In this document: piece by piece, positions 10,423 to 22,076 of the stretch | How positions within the stretch are numbered: the first letter of the stretch is position 1 | Layout of the letters: the number at the start of each line of letters is the position of its first letter | From: Xiphydria camelus | Taxonomy: Eukaryota; Arthropoda; Insecta; Hymenoptera; Xiphydriidae | NCBI GenBank assembly: GCA_963678675.1 | Contig: OY783192.1 | Coordinates: 18,129,005 to 18,193,004, forward strand | Reading direction: 5' to 3' | DNA: 64,000 nucleotides | Translations under genes and position numbers: made by a program | The notes under the pieces: generated by a model | The model's input: only the letters and a program-made list of their open reading frames with translations | Told to the model about the DNA's origin: nothing | Database searches by the model: none

Positions 10423-11341
10423 CACTAGAAGCGACGGAGGGGTCATTTTGACCCTTTTTACAATTTATTGCTCTGAATCTTTTCAACCAAGGGCACCTTG
10501 GGGCCGGGTATTTTTGACTTTTAATATATATTTATACGTTATAAACATGCATTAGAAATCTTAGACTTGTTTTGCTTATCATTCTTTATTTTTTATTTCT
10601 TCTACCTATTAGCGCCGAGGGGTCATTTTGACCCTTCAGTGTGAGATAGGAAAAACACTATAGGATAAACTGGTTATAAATTTCTCTCAATTGATATCTA
10701 TAACAAACAACTTCTACAATGTTGTAAATGTATAACAAACAAACTTCTATAAGTTTTTGTAACAGTACCAAATATGGAGTCGATATTGTTGATCAAATGG
10801 CCAGGCAGTATACCACCAGATCAGCCTCACGTCGTTGGCCTGTCCAGATTTTTTATAATATGCTTGATTTAGCCCTAATAAATGTTTGGGTTTTGTATAA
10901 AGAAAGTACAGATGAAAAAATAAGCCGGCATCAGTTTTTGAGAAAACTTGCTGAACAGCTTCGAGCAGCATATTGTATTGGCAAAAATACTTCTTATGTT
11001 CCTAGATAAACTGAAGCAGGTCAATAAAAAATAAGACATAAATGCCAAATTGGAAAACACTGCAAAGGAAACAAGACAGTAGACAAATGTCAAAAGTGTC
11101 TCAAGTTTGCTTTCGGAAAGTGTTCAGGTGATATTATTAAAACTGTAACGTGTCGCAAATGCGCCGAATAGACAATAAGCCACTAAATGTTAAACTAATT
11201 TTGTTAACTAATAAACAACAAAATTAATATATCTATATTATCTTTGTCCAGCGAGCATTGGTTATACGATAGTAACTGATGGGAGTCAAAATGACCCCTT
11301 GTGGCGTTTATAGGTAATAAGTAGGTACGGCGCTTCTAGTG
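10423..11341 (+). mobile_element. internally deleted piggyBac-like element
   Basis: The ends are CACTAGAAGCG at 10423 and the complement ending at 11341. TTAA stands outside on the left (10419-10422) and TTAG, one change from it, on the right (11342-11345). TTAA target duplication is the piggyBac hallmark. Palindromic GGGTCATTTTGACCC-type motifs lie just inside each end and again at about 10620. Only the 3' part of the transposase gene remains (10728-11171). Sequence at 11342-11598 to the right has no gene but includes partial copies of the neighbouring MITE family. Confidence 0.85.
10728..11171 (+). pseudogene. piggyBac transposase, C-terminal part
   Basis: The frame at 10728-11009 contains NSTKYGVDIVDQMARQYT, RRWPVQIFYNMLDLALINVWVLYK and FLRKLAEQLRA, the C-terminal part of the piggyBac DDE domain including its last conserved Asp in VDQM. 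After a stop at about 11007, a shifted frame gives KCQIGKHCKGNKTVDKC and two further Cys pairs, ending at TAG 11169-11171. That is the cysteine-rich zinc-binding tail that piggyBac transposases use to bind the element ends. The N-terminal half and the first two catalytic aspartates are missing. The gene sits correctly between the two TTAA-flanked ends. Confidence 0.9.
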
Positions 11342-11598
11342 TTAGGAACTATGTAAAAGGACAGGTGATTCTGCTGGTTGCAAGTGACTGCCAGGCGAGC
11401 ATATTAGTGCGAGGTTAGACGCTTCGATCTCCCGAACTGACACGAACTCTAATTACCGACTCGACTTCTACCGGTAAAAGTGGCTCGAATACCGACCAAG
11501 CCTGGCCGAAGGTAAATTTCAAGGTCCCTGCAACTGGTCAGGTTCTGCGTAGTGCTATCAGATTCGCACGTGCTAGTCTGCAGTTGCCACCCCACCTA

Positions 11599-11939
11599 CC
11601 GTATGTCCCACTCTGTACGGGCCAGTTTGAAAGTTACCTTCAGGGAGGCTTGGTCGGTAATCGAAACATTTAATGCCGGTAGAAGTCGAGTCGGTAGTTA
11701 GAGTTGGTGTCAATTCGGGAGATTGAAGCGTCTAACCTCGAAATTATGAATTTGTGAATAATGGTGAATAATTTCCATTATTAACAAATTCATAATTTCG
11801 AAGTTAGACGCTTCGATCACCCGAATTGACACCAACTCTAACTACCGACTCGACTTCTACCAGTATTAAATGACTCAAGTACCGACCAAGCCTCCCCGAA
11901 GGTAACTTCAAACTGGCCCGTACAGAGTGGGACATACGG
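11599..11939. mobile_element. fold-back MITE, CCGTATGTCCC family
   Basis: It is a near-complete palindrome with arms of about 168 bp and termini CCGTATGTCCCACTCTG. TA stands on each side. The arms contain the family core TTCGGGAGATTGAAGCG. Related copies are at 24482-25090, 25168-25692 and 25699-25965, and longer relatives at 14557, 17052 and 22077. A solo arm fragment lies at about 11412-11520. It is noncoding. Confidence 0.85.
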
Positions 11940-12766
11940 TACAAATATTAACACTGATACAATTGTTCGAGTGGTCGTCGAAAAATTTACCAAATATAAA
12001 TATCCGGTTCTCAAAAATTCAAGAATATAGTGCAATGAAAGAAAAATTGGAAGATCGCTTCAGGAATGCAAAACCAATACCAGCGACACAGAAAATCCAT
12101 AAAATTACGCCTTTACTAAATCCTATTGTGGAAGTAAAGCCGTTTTCCCTTCCAGACAAGTTTACACATCAGAGTACAATTAAAAAATATAAAAAACAAT
12201 CGTTAAATGAGAAAAAATAATACAAAAATATATGAAGTGTAAAATAATATGACTAAATGAAATATTTTACATTGATTAAAATAATTTGATCGCTTTCAAT
12301 AAAATGGTTTTTAATGTTTTTGGACGATATTTAGTGAAGAGAGTGAAATTATAGATAATTAAATTAAAAAAAAATAATTTTCAGTATTCGATAAAAAATA
12401 GAAAACGTGATCACATCTCAAACTGCGGCTTAAAAGTTGCGTAATATGGAGTAGAATTTTGGAAACATTTTTTTAAAAATGGAAGGGATCGGACTTTTTG
12501 AAAATGTCGATTTTAATCTTTAAACGTTAATAACTAAGTTATAATTACTTCGAATAATTTTCTTCTATTTATTCTCTAAAACGACATTCAAAGACGAAAA
12601 AAAATAATACCTACCCTACTTTTGATAGATATCGATATTTATTACTAGTCTATCATTAATTGAAAATGTTTTGCTTAAAAATTTTAAAAATCGATTACTC
12701 AATAACGGTTTGGAATAAAGGCTGAAAATTGGCGTGCTAGTTGCTTTTAATACGTACTAAAACATA

Positions 12767-13164
12767 TCAAAAAATGAGCGAAATCGAAGAGGGTCGGGTC
12801 AAAAACTCGGTGATTTGGTATGGAATGCCCCATATATCCATAGTGGCATAAGTCAGATTATCCAGATTTTCCAAAGCAACCGCTTTTTGCATTTGATCCA
12901 ATAAAGAACTCAAAACGACATGTATGCATGAATTTTTGGGATCTAATGTTTTATCGGAACCTAAGCCTAAGTGTTGCAAAGAGATAGAAGAGAAACATGC
13001 ATTAGTTGATACATTGGACAGGGATTTTTATCAGAAAGTGGTAGTTGTTTATTCAATTTTAACTTAGTTGCTGAAAATGTTTATTTTCTTTTAAGGAAAT
13101 TTAACAAAAACTCATAATAAAAGTATCACACGTTGAGAAAACAAAGGCATCACTCCATCAAAAC
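12767..13164. other. sequence with one unrecognised minus-strand frame
   Basis: A frame at 12979-12767 on the minus strand reads PKNSCIHVVLSSLLDQMQKA then LTYATMDIWGIPYQITEF. It looks protein-like and is probably a transposon fragment, but I cannot name it. The rest of the stretch shows nothing. Confidence 0.3.
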
Positions 13165-14470
13165 TAATCATGAGCTTCATCATCAGATTCTGATGCTTCC
13201 TCTCGAAAGGACCGCAGTCGTTAAGGGGGTATTCCAGTGTAAACGGTCAAAAAAGTCGAAACAAATTTTTCTCGCTTAATCGCTTCTATAACATCTCTAA
13301 AAGACGTGTGTGGGAGGATTTTTCAAAATTCAAAGTCGTTGAAAAGTTACAGATGTATATAGTGGCAGACGCGCCACTTGTATTACGCATAGTCTAACTT
13401 TCAAACACGTTTTTCTCGAAACTACATTTTGTAAGTTGGTTGCCACGATATCTCAAAAACTATTGAACCGATTACGCTGACATTTTTATGATATCTTCGG
13501 TACATCCACAGTTGTAGCCTGAACTAGAATCATTGTTATATCTGTCATAGTTTTTTTGTTTTTAACTCAAATAGTCGAAAAAAAAATGATAAAAATCGGA
13601 ATTCAATATTCAAAACTCCACCAGAAGTGCATTTTTTTATATTTTGACTTAATTCTAGTTCAGGCTGTAGCCAAAGGTCTACAGATTAGAATAGCGTATT
13701 ATTTTTCAGTTTTAGATAAGGAGACCAATCGGAATCATGGCAACCATCAATCAACTTTTTTTTACTTGTGTATAGTTACAACACTGTAAAGTTTATTAAA
13801 ATTCGATATTTCAAGATGTTATCTTTTTAAGGTTCACCGCAATAAATTCCTGAAAAAGTAGTTGAAAAGACCGATGTTACACCGGAATACCCCCTTAATT
13901 CTATCACTGCCTCTGAAGAAACCGTGGTTGATTAGGGGGATATACTTCAATAGGTACAGCATATCCCTTTTCTTCAAGCTGTTGATCATTCTCGGCCCAT
14001 CATACAGGTTTTCTTACTTGATGAGTCCCAGGTTACTTCGTTAGCCCTTTTTGTTTGTCTTTACGTTCAGCTCTGTAAATGCGATGGTAAGTTCTTTGAG
14101 CGAGGTCTTGTATAAAATCGAGTAGGGCTTGTCTTTCTGATAGCGGATCCACTGCAGAGACAACCAGCTCACACTCTCATTATTAACATTCTTTTTTGTT
14201 TCGTTATTGCGTTTTCCAGGGCATTTGATTTCACGAAATCTTCGCTTTGCATTTTTATTACTGTGAACTTGTTGTGTCTCCTTGAATTCTTTATTTCTCT
14301 GTACCAGTCATCTGGCACGAAAACAATACTATTCCTTGAAGCTTGCTCTATATGACCAAAATCGGAATCGTTTTGGAGATAGGAGTGCCCAGAAATCATG
14401 AACTTATGATCTATCGTTTCGATGGACGGTTCTTGAGTCAATTTGAGCAACGATAGGGAAACCTTAATAT
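13165..14470 (-). pseudogene. transposon protein with GHSYLxNDxDFGHIE block
   Basis: The best part is the minus-strand frame ending at 14169. It contains FMISGHSYLQNDSDFGHIEQ and IVFVPDDWYREIK, with SEDFVKSNALEN further on. I recall this block from a large group of uncharacterised arthropod proteins (resembling DUF7869) that appear as repetitive, transposon-borne genes. Downstream in coding direction, shifted frames read QALLDFIQDLAQRTYHRIYR and PIEVYPPNQPRF, and after the 13225-13894 insertion a final acidic EEASESDDE near 13180. Multiple stops make it a pseudogene. The catalytic class is unknown to me, and the DUF name is from memory. Confidence 0.5.
13225..13894. mobile_element. 670-bp non-autonomous element with TTAA duplication
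   Basis: Its ends are GGGGGTATTCCAGTGTAA and the near-exact complement at 13877-13894. TTAA flanks both sides (13221-13224 and 13895-13898). Frames inside have no motif. It interrupts the minus-strand coding remnant at 13165-14470. TTAA plus runs of G at the end fits piggyBac- or Kolobok-type non-autonomous elements. Confidence 0.85.
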
Positions 14471-14556
14471 TTCGGTCCTGCCCTGTGCGCATATATATAT
14501 ATATATATGCGTGCACGAATATGTCCTCGAACTACACGTTACATATATAATATATA

Positions 14557-15287
14557 CCGCATGTCCTATGGCCAACCGCGCAGGTGAGCTGCGACCTGAA
14601 TTCTTGACTTCGGCAGTATTTATGGTACAGTTAGAGTGGGCTTCAGACGAGTGCGCTGCATAAGAACGAAAAGTGTCGACTGCTCTTCTAATAGCTGTCA
14701 ATTCGGGAGATCGAAGCGTTTCCTGTAACCTCAAAATCGTAAAGTTTTGAATTAGTAGTGAATAATTTGTAGAAGTGATGAGATATAATCATAAATAATC
14801 TTCCGAATTGACACCTTAGGTATCGCTCACGCCACTTCGTAAAACTACTTCCTAGACACGCGCGGTGCTAGCGCGGAAATAATTTCTGAAACAAATAGGC
14901 ATGAGGCGTGTAATTCGGTTGGACATCGAAAAAACCCGAATGATTGTTAACTCTCACTTCTGAACATTTCTTACCATTTATTCAAAGATTCACGATTTCG
15001 AGCTTAGACTTCGAACTCCCGATGGCTGTCACAATTCGGAAGATTATTTATGATTATTTCTCATCACTTCTACAAATTATTCACTACTAATTCAAAACTT
15101 TACGATTTTGAGGTTACACGAAACGCTTCGATCTCCCGAATTGACAGCTATTAGAAGAGCAGTCGACACTTTTCGTTCTTATGCAGCGCACTCGTCTGAA
15201 GCCCACTCTAACTGTACCATAAATACTGCCAAAGTCAAGAATTCAGGTCGCAGCTCACCTGCGCGGTTGGCCATAGGACACATGCGG
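14557..15287. mobile_element. fold-back MITE, CCGCATGTCC family, copy 1
   Basis: Inverted arms of about 330 bp begin CCGCATGTCCTATGGCC at both ends, with TA at 14555-14556 and 15288-15289. The right terminus has an extra CA. Each arm holds the same open frame of about 60 codons, starting MRL(H/Q)ETLRSPELTAIR; it recurs because the arm recurs. It has no protein features, and I treat it as noncoding. An (AT)n run lies just outside at 14490-14507. Confidence 0.88.
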
Positions 15288-15304
15288 TATGCATATATAT
15301 TATA

Positions 15305-16936
15305 CAGGATGGACCAGGTTAAACGTCATTTTTTTTGATATGTGATAGAACAACAACAAAAAGTAGACTTTCATAAAAATTTTTTTTTCAAAAATGTTTC
15401 CTAACAAAGATACAAGGTGTCAGTTTCGAAAAAAAATGGTTTTCTCATCATAACTTCTAAACTACTTGATCGATTTCCATGAAATTTCGCGCACAGGCTA
15501 ACGTAGAACAGCTCTAAGCAATAATTAAATAATTTTTAAAAATTCTCCAGTGGCGTAGATACTAGGGGCCGGTACCCCTATTTCCCCCTCCCAATCTTCG
15601 GCGCCACTGGATATTTTGCAAAGAAAATTTAATTATTGGATTCCGCGTTTAATTTAGAGAAAAAAATCACCCTTGCAAATTTTTGATTTATGACTTCGTT
15701 TTTGAGATATTTATTTTAACTTATAGGGTTGCGAGCAGGCCAAAGCTAGGTTGAACTCCATTAATTGTGATATGTGATAGAGCAACAAAAAAAATAGATT
15801 CTCATGAGAAAATTTTTTTCAAAAATGTTTCCTAACAAAGATATAGGGTGTCAAAGTTTCGAAAAAAAATGGTTTTCTCATCATAACTTCTAACCTACTG
15901 GATCGATTTCCATGAAATTTCGCACACAGGCTAATGTCGTACAGCTCTAAGTAATAATTAAATAATTTTAAAAAATTCTCCAGTGGCGTAGATACTGGGG
16001 GCCGGTACCCCCCTTTCCCCCTTCCCAATCTTCAGCGCCACTGGATATTTTGCAAAGAAAATTTAATTATTGGATTCCCCGTTTAATTTAAAGAAAAAAA
16101 TCTCAAAAACGAAGTCACAAATCAAACATTTGCAAGGATGATTTTTTTCCTTAAATTAAAAGGGGAATCCAATGATTAAATTTTCTTTGCAAAATATCCA
16201 GTGGCGGCGAAGATTGGGAAGGGGGAAAGGGGTGAACCGGCCGCCAGTATCTACGCCACTGGAGAATTTTTTAACATTATTTAATTATTACTTAGAGCTG
16301 TACGACATTAGCCTGTGTGCAAAATTTCATGGAAATCGATCAAGTAGTTTAGAAGTTATGATGAGAAAACCATTTTTTTTTCGAAACTTTGACACCCTAT
16401 ATCTTTGTTAGGAAACATTTTTGAAAAAAATTTTCTCATGAGATCTTTTTTTTGTTGCTCTATCACCTCACAATTAATGGAGTTCAACCTAGCTTTGGCC
16501 TGCTCGCAACTCTATAAATTAAAATAAATATCTCAAAAACGAAGCCATAAATCAAAAATTTGCAAGTGTGATTTTTTCCTCTAGATTAAACGGGGAATCC
16601 AATAATTAAATTTTCTTTGCGAAATATCCTGTGGCGCCGAAGATTGGGAGGGGGAAAGGGGGTACCGGCCCCTAGTATCTACGCCACTGGAGAATTTTTA
16701 AAAATTATTTAATTATTGCTTAGAGCTGTTCTACATTAGCCTGTGTGCGAAATTTCATGGAAATCGATCAAGTAGATTAGAAGTTATGATGAGAAAACAA
16801 TTTTTTTTCTCGAAACTTTGACACCCTGTATCTTTGTTAGGAAACATTTTTGAAAAAAATTTTCTTATGAAAATCTACTTTTTTTTGTTGTTCTATCACA
16901 TATAAAAAAAAATGACGTTTAACCTGGTCCACCCTG
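15305..16936. mobile_element. palindrome of duplicated arms with TA duplication
   Basis: The ends read CAGGATGGACCAGGTTAAAC and, in complement, CAGGGTGGACCAGGTTAAAC. TA flanks both. Inside, a unit of about 0.4-0.5 kb (TTTCCTAACAAAGATA ... CCAGTGGCG ... GGATTCC) occurs twice in one direction (15300-15770, 15770-16140) and twice in the other (16100-16460, 16460-16936). The layout is A-B-B'-A'. Open frames beginning MGRGKG are only the repeated arm. It is noncoding and probably a Tc1/mariner-type non-autonomous element. Confidence 0.82.
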
Positions 16937-17051
16937 TATATATATATTTTTTGACGATTTTTATGTTTTTTGTTATTGTTAGAATTATTAACTTGAAGTT
17001 GGGATGGGGCAAAAGGACATGGAATGACCTATATAGACCATACCATATATA

Positions 17052-17864
17052 CCGCATGTCCTATGGCCAACCGCGCAGGTGAGCTGCGACCTGAATTCTT
17101 GACTTCGGCAGTATTTATGGTACAGTTAGAGTGGGCTTCAGACGAGTGCACTGCATAAGAACGAAAAGTGTCGACTGCTCTTCTAATAGCTGTCAATTCG
17201 GGAGATCGAAGCGTTTCGTGTAACCTCAAAATCGTAAAGTTTTGAATTAGTAGCGAATAATTTGTAGAAGTGATGAGAAATAATCATAAATAATCTTCCG
17301 AATTGACAGCCATCGGGAAATCAGACGACGCTTTTCGTTCTTACGCTGCGTTCTTACGAAAAGTTTGAAACGTCTCATCTCCCGATGGCTATCAATTCGG
17401 GAGATCGAAGTATAAGCTCGAAATCGTGAATCTTTGAATAAATGGTAAGTAATGTTCAAAAGTGAGAGTTAACAATCATTCGGGTTTTTTCGATGTCCAA
17501 CCGAATTACACGCCTCATGCCTATTTGTTTCAGAAATTATTTCCGCGCCAGCACCGCGCGTGTCTAGGAAGTAGTTTTACGAAGTGGCGTGAGCGATACC
17601 TAAGGTGTCACAATTCGGAAGATTATTTATGATTATTTCTCATCACTTCTACAAATTATTCACTACTAATTCAATACTTTACGATTTTGAGGTTACACGA
17701 AACGCTCCGATCTCCCGAATTGACAGCTATTAGAAGAGCAGTCGACACTTTTCGTTCTTATGCAGCGCCCTCGTCTGAAGCCCACTCTAACTGTACTATA
17801 AATACTGCCGAAGTCAAGAATTCAGGTCGGAGCTCACCTGCGCGGTTGGCCATAGGACATGCGG
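17052..17864. mobile_element. fold-back MITE, CCGCATGTCC family, copy 2
   Basis: This is an 813-bp palindrome with the same ends as the copies at 14557 and 22077, and TA at 17050-17051 and 17865-17866. Its immediate flanks (16943-17045 and 17870-17970) are themselves inverted copies of each other. It therefore sits at the centre of a second, older palindrome. Confidence 0.88.
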
Positions 17865-17866
17865 TA

Positions 17867-18240
17867 TATAGATCATTCCATGTCCTTTTGCCCAATCCCA
17901 ACTTCAAGTTAATAATCCTAACAATAACAAAAAACATAAAAATCGTCAAAATTCCGAACCACGTGCACGTTTACGTCAAAGTACCTTTACTCAAGTTCCA
18001 GCCTACATATACACATGTAATTGCTGTGCCTTCTAAAGGCTTCTAAAGAAAAGTTCTGATAAATCAACTAATGAATTCGGCACAGCAATTACATGTGTAT
18101 ATGTAGGCTGGCACGTGAGTAAAGGTACTTTGACGTAAACGCGTTCACGTGTTTCGGAATTTTGACGATTTTTATGTTTTTTGTTATTGTTAGAATTATT
18201 AACTTGAAGTTGGGATGGGGCAAAATGTATCTAAATTAGA
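17867..18240. repeat. palindromic repeat with TGACGTAAACG arms
   Basis: The arms at about 17885-18030 and 18080-18225 mirror each other (CCAACTTCAAGTTAATAAT, AAAATCGTCAAAATTCCG, CACATGTAATTGCTGTGCC). A half copy recurs at 26440-26570 and another at 16940-17010. It is noncoding. Sequence at 18241-18616 to the right has no recognisable gene. Confidence 0.8.
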
Positions 18241-18636
18241 ACGTCAGTGTGTGAATGTGTTAAGATTATAAAATAAAACTTGACAATGAAAAGAAAATGT
18301 AAATTTACCTCTTTCAAATCACTAAAAAATTCATTACAAAATTTCTATGGAAGGCCCCACTTTCTAAGTACTCTCAAAATTACCGTAAAAGATGTAGAAA
18401 TTTAGTTTTAAAAAATCATGAAAATTAAATATGTCGGTTTTGAAATACATTTTTGTTTCCATTTTCAAGAAAAAACCCAATATGAAAAAAATAAAAATTT
18501 TTTTCGAAATCTTCACAAAAAATAATTATTTTCGTGATGAGGGCATGAAGCGCCGTTTTTAACGAGTTAAAAACGGCGCGAACGCCCGAATGACGAATTC
18601 TATTTTTTGTCACTAAGGGCCGGTTTTACCAACACG

Positions 18637-18712
18637 GTATAAACGTGATATAGCGCTATACTGAGAATAACCAGCAATAAGCCCCCCTTATGGCTATATT
18701 CTCAGTATAGCG
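18637..18712. repeat. perfect 20-bp hairpin
   Basis: ATAGCGCTATACTGAGAATA and its exact complement flank a loop of roughly 30 bases that contains GCCCCCCTTATGGC. It lies just inside the left end of the 18617-23251 element and has no counterpart at the right end. Confidence 0.75.
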
Positions 18713-18716
18713 CTAT

Positions 18717-19454
18717 CCCCCCACAAAAACAGATTCTCTTTAAAAAAAAGGCGGCATGTTCATTCAGTGCCAACAAAAATTGATACGTAAAATACTCTCC
18801 AAAAAAGATTTGAAATCAATTAAGATCGCCATGTTCAAGAGTTATATATAAAAAGTAAAAGGCATCATTTGAAAGAGAAATTATTGTAAATCAAGTGACT
18901 ACAAAATTCGACTAAAAAAATTTATTAAAAGATTTTAATAAAAAAGAACTTGCCGCGTTTAAGTTTTCATATTTTGTCCACTATACCGAATAACTGGTAG
19001 TGCTTGGACGGCGTTAGAGTGATTCATAAATTGCACTGCCGAAGTCAAATTCAGAGAAATTCAGAAGGCCCCCGCCTGATCGGTTTCTCGTACGACATTC
19101 GGTATACTGGTAGTATTATATAAGAGAGTGTATGAATTTATTTAAAATCTTTCATAAGTGCATAAACATCGAGTATAATTCTGTGTCTGAATTTTTATTT
19201 TTAAGGGAAAAAACGCGGCAAGTTCTTTTTTATTAACATTTTTTTATAAATTTTTTTAGTCGAATTTTGTAGTCACTTGATTTACAATAATTTCCCTTTC
19301 AAATGATGCCTTTTACTTTTTATATATAACTCTTGAACATGGCGATCTTAATTGATTTTAAATCTTTTTTGGAGAGTATTTTACGTATCAATTTTTGTTG
19401 GCACTGAATGAACATGCCGCCTTTTTTTACAGAGAATCTGTTTTTGTGGGGGGA
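18717..19454. repeat. palindromic segment with CCCCCCACAAAAACAG ends
   Basis: The arms are about 260 bp (18717-18975 and 19205-19454), separated by a unique middle. The same segment with the same middle occurs at 52227-52967, and about 80 bp of sequence to the right is also shared. It forms the left end of the repeated large element seen at 18.7 and 52.2 kb. It is noncoding. Confidence 0.85.
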
Positions 19455-19802
19455 TTTCACTACTTTTTGGAATTTATTCATGAGGAGAATACGTACATGT
19501 AGGAGAATAGCTTTTTATTACTAAGTGTATTATTCCAGAACGAGTAGGTTAGAAGATTTTCATGAAGACTCACGATTTTCTGACATGTCATCTCGTACAG
19601 GTGCAACCAAAGAGGATCTAGCTCATGTCCTGTCCGTAAAAAGATGACTTTTAAGGTACAGGAATCATCGGTATCTCCTAAGCGCCGAGCGATATGCAAC
19701 CCATTTGCTGGCGTGTATAGAGCGACTGACCCTGTATGTATGTTGTTACATACAATCTGTCCCTTTAAATATACGCCAGCGTAGCACATTGCATATCGGT
19801 TG

Positions 19803-19878
19803 GCGCCATCGGATCCAAGATGGTTCCCTAAAATTCCAATATGGTTCCCTAAAATTCCAAGATGGTTCCCTAAAATTC
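19803..19878. repeat. 21-bp tandem repeat, three copies
   Basis: GATGGTTCCCTAAAATTCCAA is repeated three times with one or two differences, and the last copy decays. A short GAACCAAATAGCAG repeat follows at about 19914-19950. Confidence 0.85.
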
Positions 19879-19984
19879 GGTGACAATACCGACAGCCGGT
19901 ACTCGAACCAAATAGCAGAGATTTGAACCAAATAGCAGGGACACGAACCAAATAGACGTTTCAGTCCGAAAAACATCGGTCATA

Positions 19985-21813
19985 TCAATAGTGGTGAATG
20001 TGACAGACGCTCTGACAGCTACCTATTATCAAATCGTTTGGATTTTTTTTTAATAATCAAGATAGTGCACGGAAGCAGTGTCATTTTTCTCTGGTTGCTG
20101 GTGCATGAAGAGCAGGAAAGGAGACATCTGTATCTCGGAAGAAGTGACATCAGATAAGTTACTTCCTAACTGACTGTCTTAACCTCATTTTCATCCCTTA
20201 TACAGAACAAATATCTTTGTGGTTATTCTATTTTTTGTTTTCAGCGCCATACGAGAACGGGACGGATTGATGGAAATTTGATTTTTCTTCGCAGTCAAAA
20301 ATCAACCTAGGTAGAAAAGAATTCTCTAGAATTGCGGTACAATGCCACGGTATGAATATCAGGTTCTACCGACATGACATGCTTCGACAAGGTCTGTATC
20401 AACTTTAGCGGTATATTGAGGGCACTGCACTAATCTTGTGGCACATTTTTCTATCTGCGAAAGTATATTATTATGGTAGTACAGCTGTACAGCGTTCCGA
20501 TGATATACCGTCTTCCCGTACTGACAGTATACATGCATTTTTTACCTCCAATATGCCGGAATTAAAAATCTCTAGAACTCTGCGGTACAATGCCACGGTA
20601 GGAATATCAGGTTCTACCGACATGACATGCTTCGACAAGGTCTGTATCAACTTTAGCGGTATATTGGGGGCACTGCACTAATCCTGTGGCACATTTTTCT
20701 ATCTGGGAAAGCATATTATTATGGTAGTACAGCTGTACAGCGTTCCGATAATATATAATTGGAAATTTTGATAATACGAGAAAGGGGGAATATATCGATA
20801 AAGAAAAGATAATAAAATAATTACTTCATTATTTTAATCCAATTCTATCGTATCTCCTACTTTTCAACCACGGCTTTCCCAGATAGAAAAATGTGCCACT
20901 GGATTAGTGCAGTGCCCCCAATAGCCGTGGTAGAAAAGTAGGAGATAGAATTGGATTAAAATAATGAAGTAATTATTTTATTATCTTTTCTTTATCGATA
21001 TATTCCCCCTTTCTCGTATTACCAAAATTTCCAATTATATATTATCGGAACGCTGTACAGCTGTACTACCATAATAATATGCTTTCCCAGATAGAAAAAT
21101 GTGCCACAGGATTAGTGCAGTGCCCCCAATATACCGCTAAAGTTGATCCAGACCTTGTCGAAGCATGTCATGTCGGTAGAACCTGATATTCCTACCGTGG
21201 CATTGTACCGCAGAGTTCTAGAGATTTTTAATTCCGGCATATTGGAGGTAAAAAATGCATTTATACTGTCAGTACGGGAAGACGGTATATTATCGGAACG
21301 CTGTACAGCTGTACTACCATAATAATATGCTTTCCCAGATAGAAAAATGTGCCACAGGATTAGTGCAGTGCCCCCAATATACCGCTGAAGTTGATACAGA
21401 CCTTGTCGAAGCATGTCATGTCGGTAGAACCTGATATTCATACCGTGGCATTGTACCGCAATTCTAGAGAATTCTTTTCTACCTAGGTTGATTTTTGACT
21501 GCGAAGAAAAATCAAATGTCCATCAATCCGGCCCGTTCTCGTATGGCGCTGAAAACAAAAAATAGAATAACCACAAAGATATTTGTTCTCTGTATAAGGG
21601 ATGAAAATGAGGTTAAGACAGTCAGTTAGGAAGTAACTTATCTGATGCCACTTCTTCCGAGATACAGATGTCTCCTTTCCTGCTCTTCATGCTCCAGCAA
21701 CCAGAGAAAAATGACACTGCTTCCGTGCACTATCTTGATTATTAAAAAAAAATCCAAACGATTTGATAATAGCTAGCTGTCAGAGCGTCTGTCACATTCA
21801 CCACTATTGAGAT
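19985..21813. repeat. 1.8-kb palindrome with internal direct repeats
   Basis: The arms 19985-20876 and 20924-21813 are inverted copies. Each arm carries a direct duplication of about 190 bp starting TCTAGAA(CT)TGCGGTACAATG. The open frames on both strands here (for example 20436-20681 and 21112-21441) mirror each other for that reason and are not genes. A related half arm occurs at about 57930-58190. Confidence 0.85.
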
Positions 21814-22076
21814 TCACTACTCCGATTACACTGAATTTTTACTTTTTATTAACAAGCGCGTCCGAGGATCGAAAAAATGCGAGGGAAATCGTTTCGCGAA
21901 TGGAAATATTTTATTAATTTTGAAAAACAACTAAACATTCAAGGAATATATTCTCTCACACACTCTCACATACATTTTTGATGGCGTATGCGTGTGGCCG
22001 CATCTGTGTACACGTTTCCGACCATGGCCGAATATCGCCGAAGACAGCCGGAATTTTTGTGAGATTTTGACATATA

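Larger units (their letters stand above)
9291..12766. mobile_element. transposon with long inverted repeats
   Basis: Sequence at 9291-9813 is repeated in inverted orientation at about 11975-12766. Both outer edges contain TTAGTACGTATTAAAAGC. The right arm is longer by about 270 bp (around 12050-12330), apparently lost from the left arm. Between the arms are a broken plus-strand gene (9816-10239), a piggyBac-type insertion (10423-11341) and a palindromic MITE (11599-11939). A short frame at about 12000-12220 in the right arm may be the tail of the element's gene. Confidence 0.62.

Noticed and set aside
19478..19976. 157- and 76-codon minus-strand frames
   Set aside because: They run through a 21-bp tandem repeat and have no homology I recognise.
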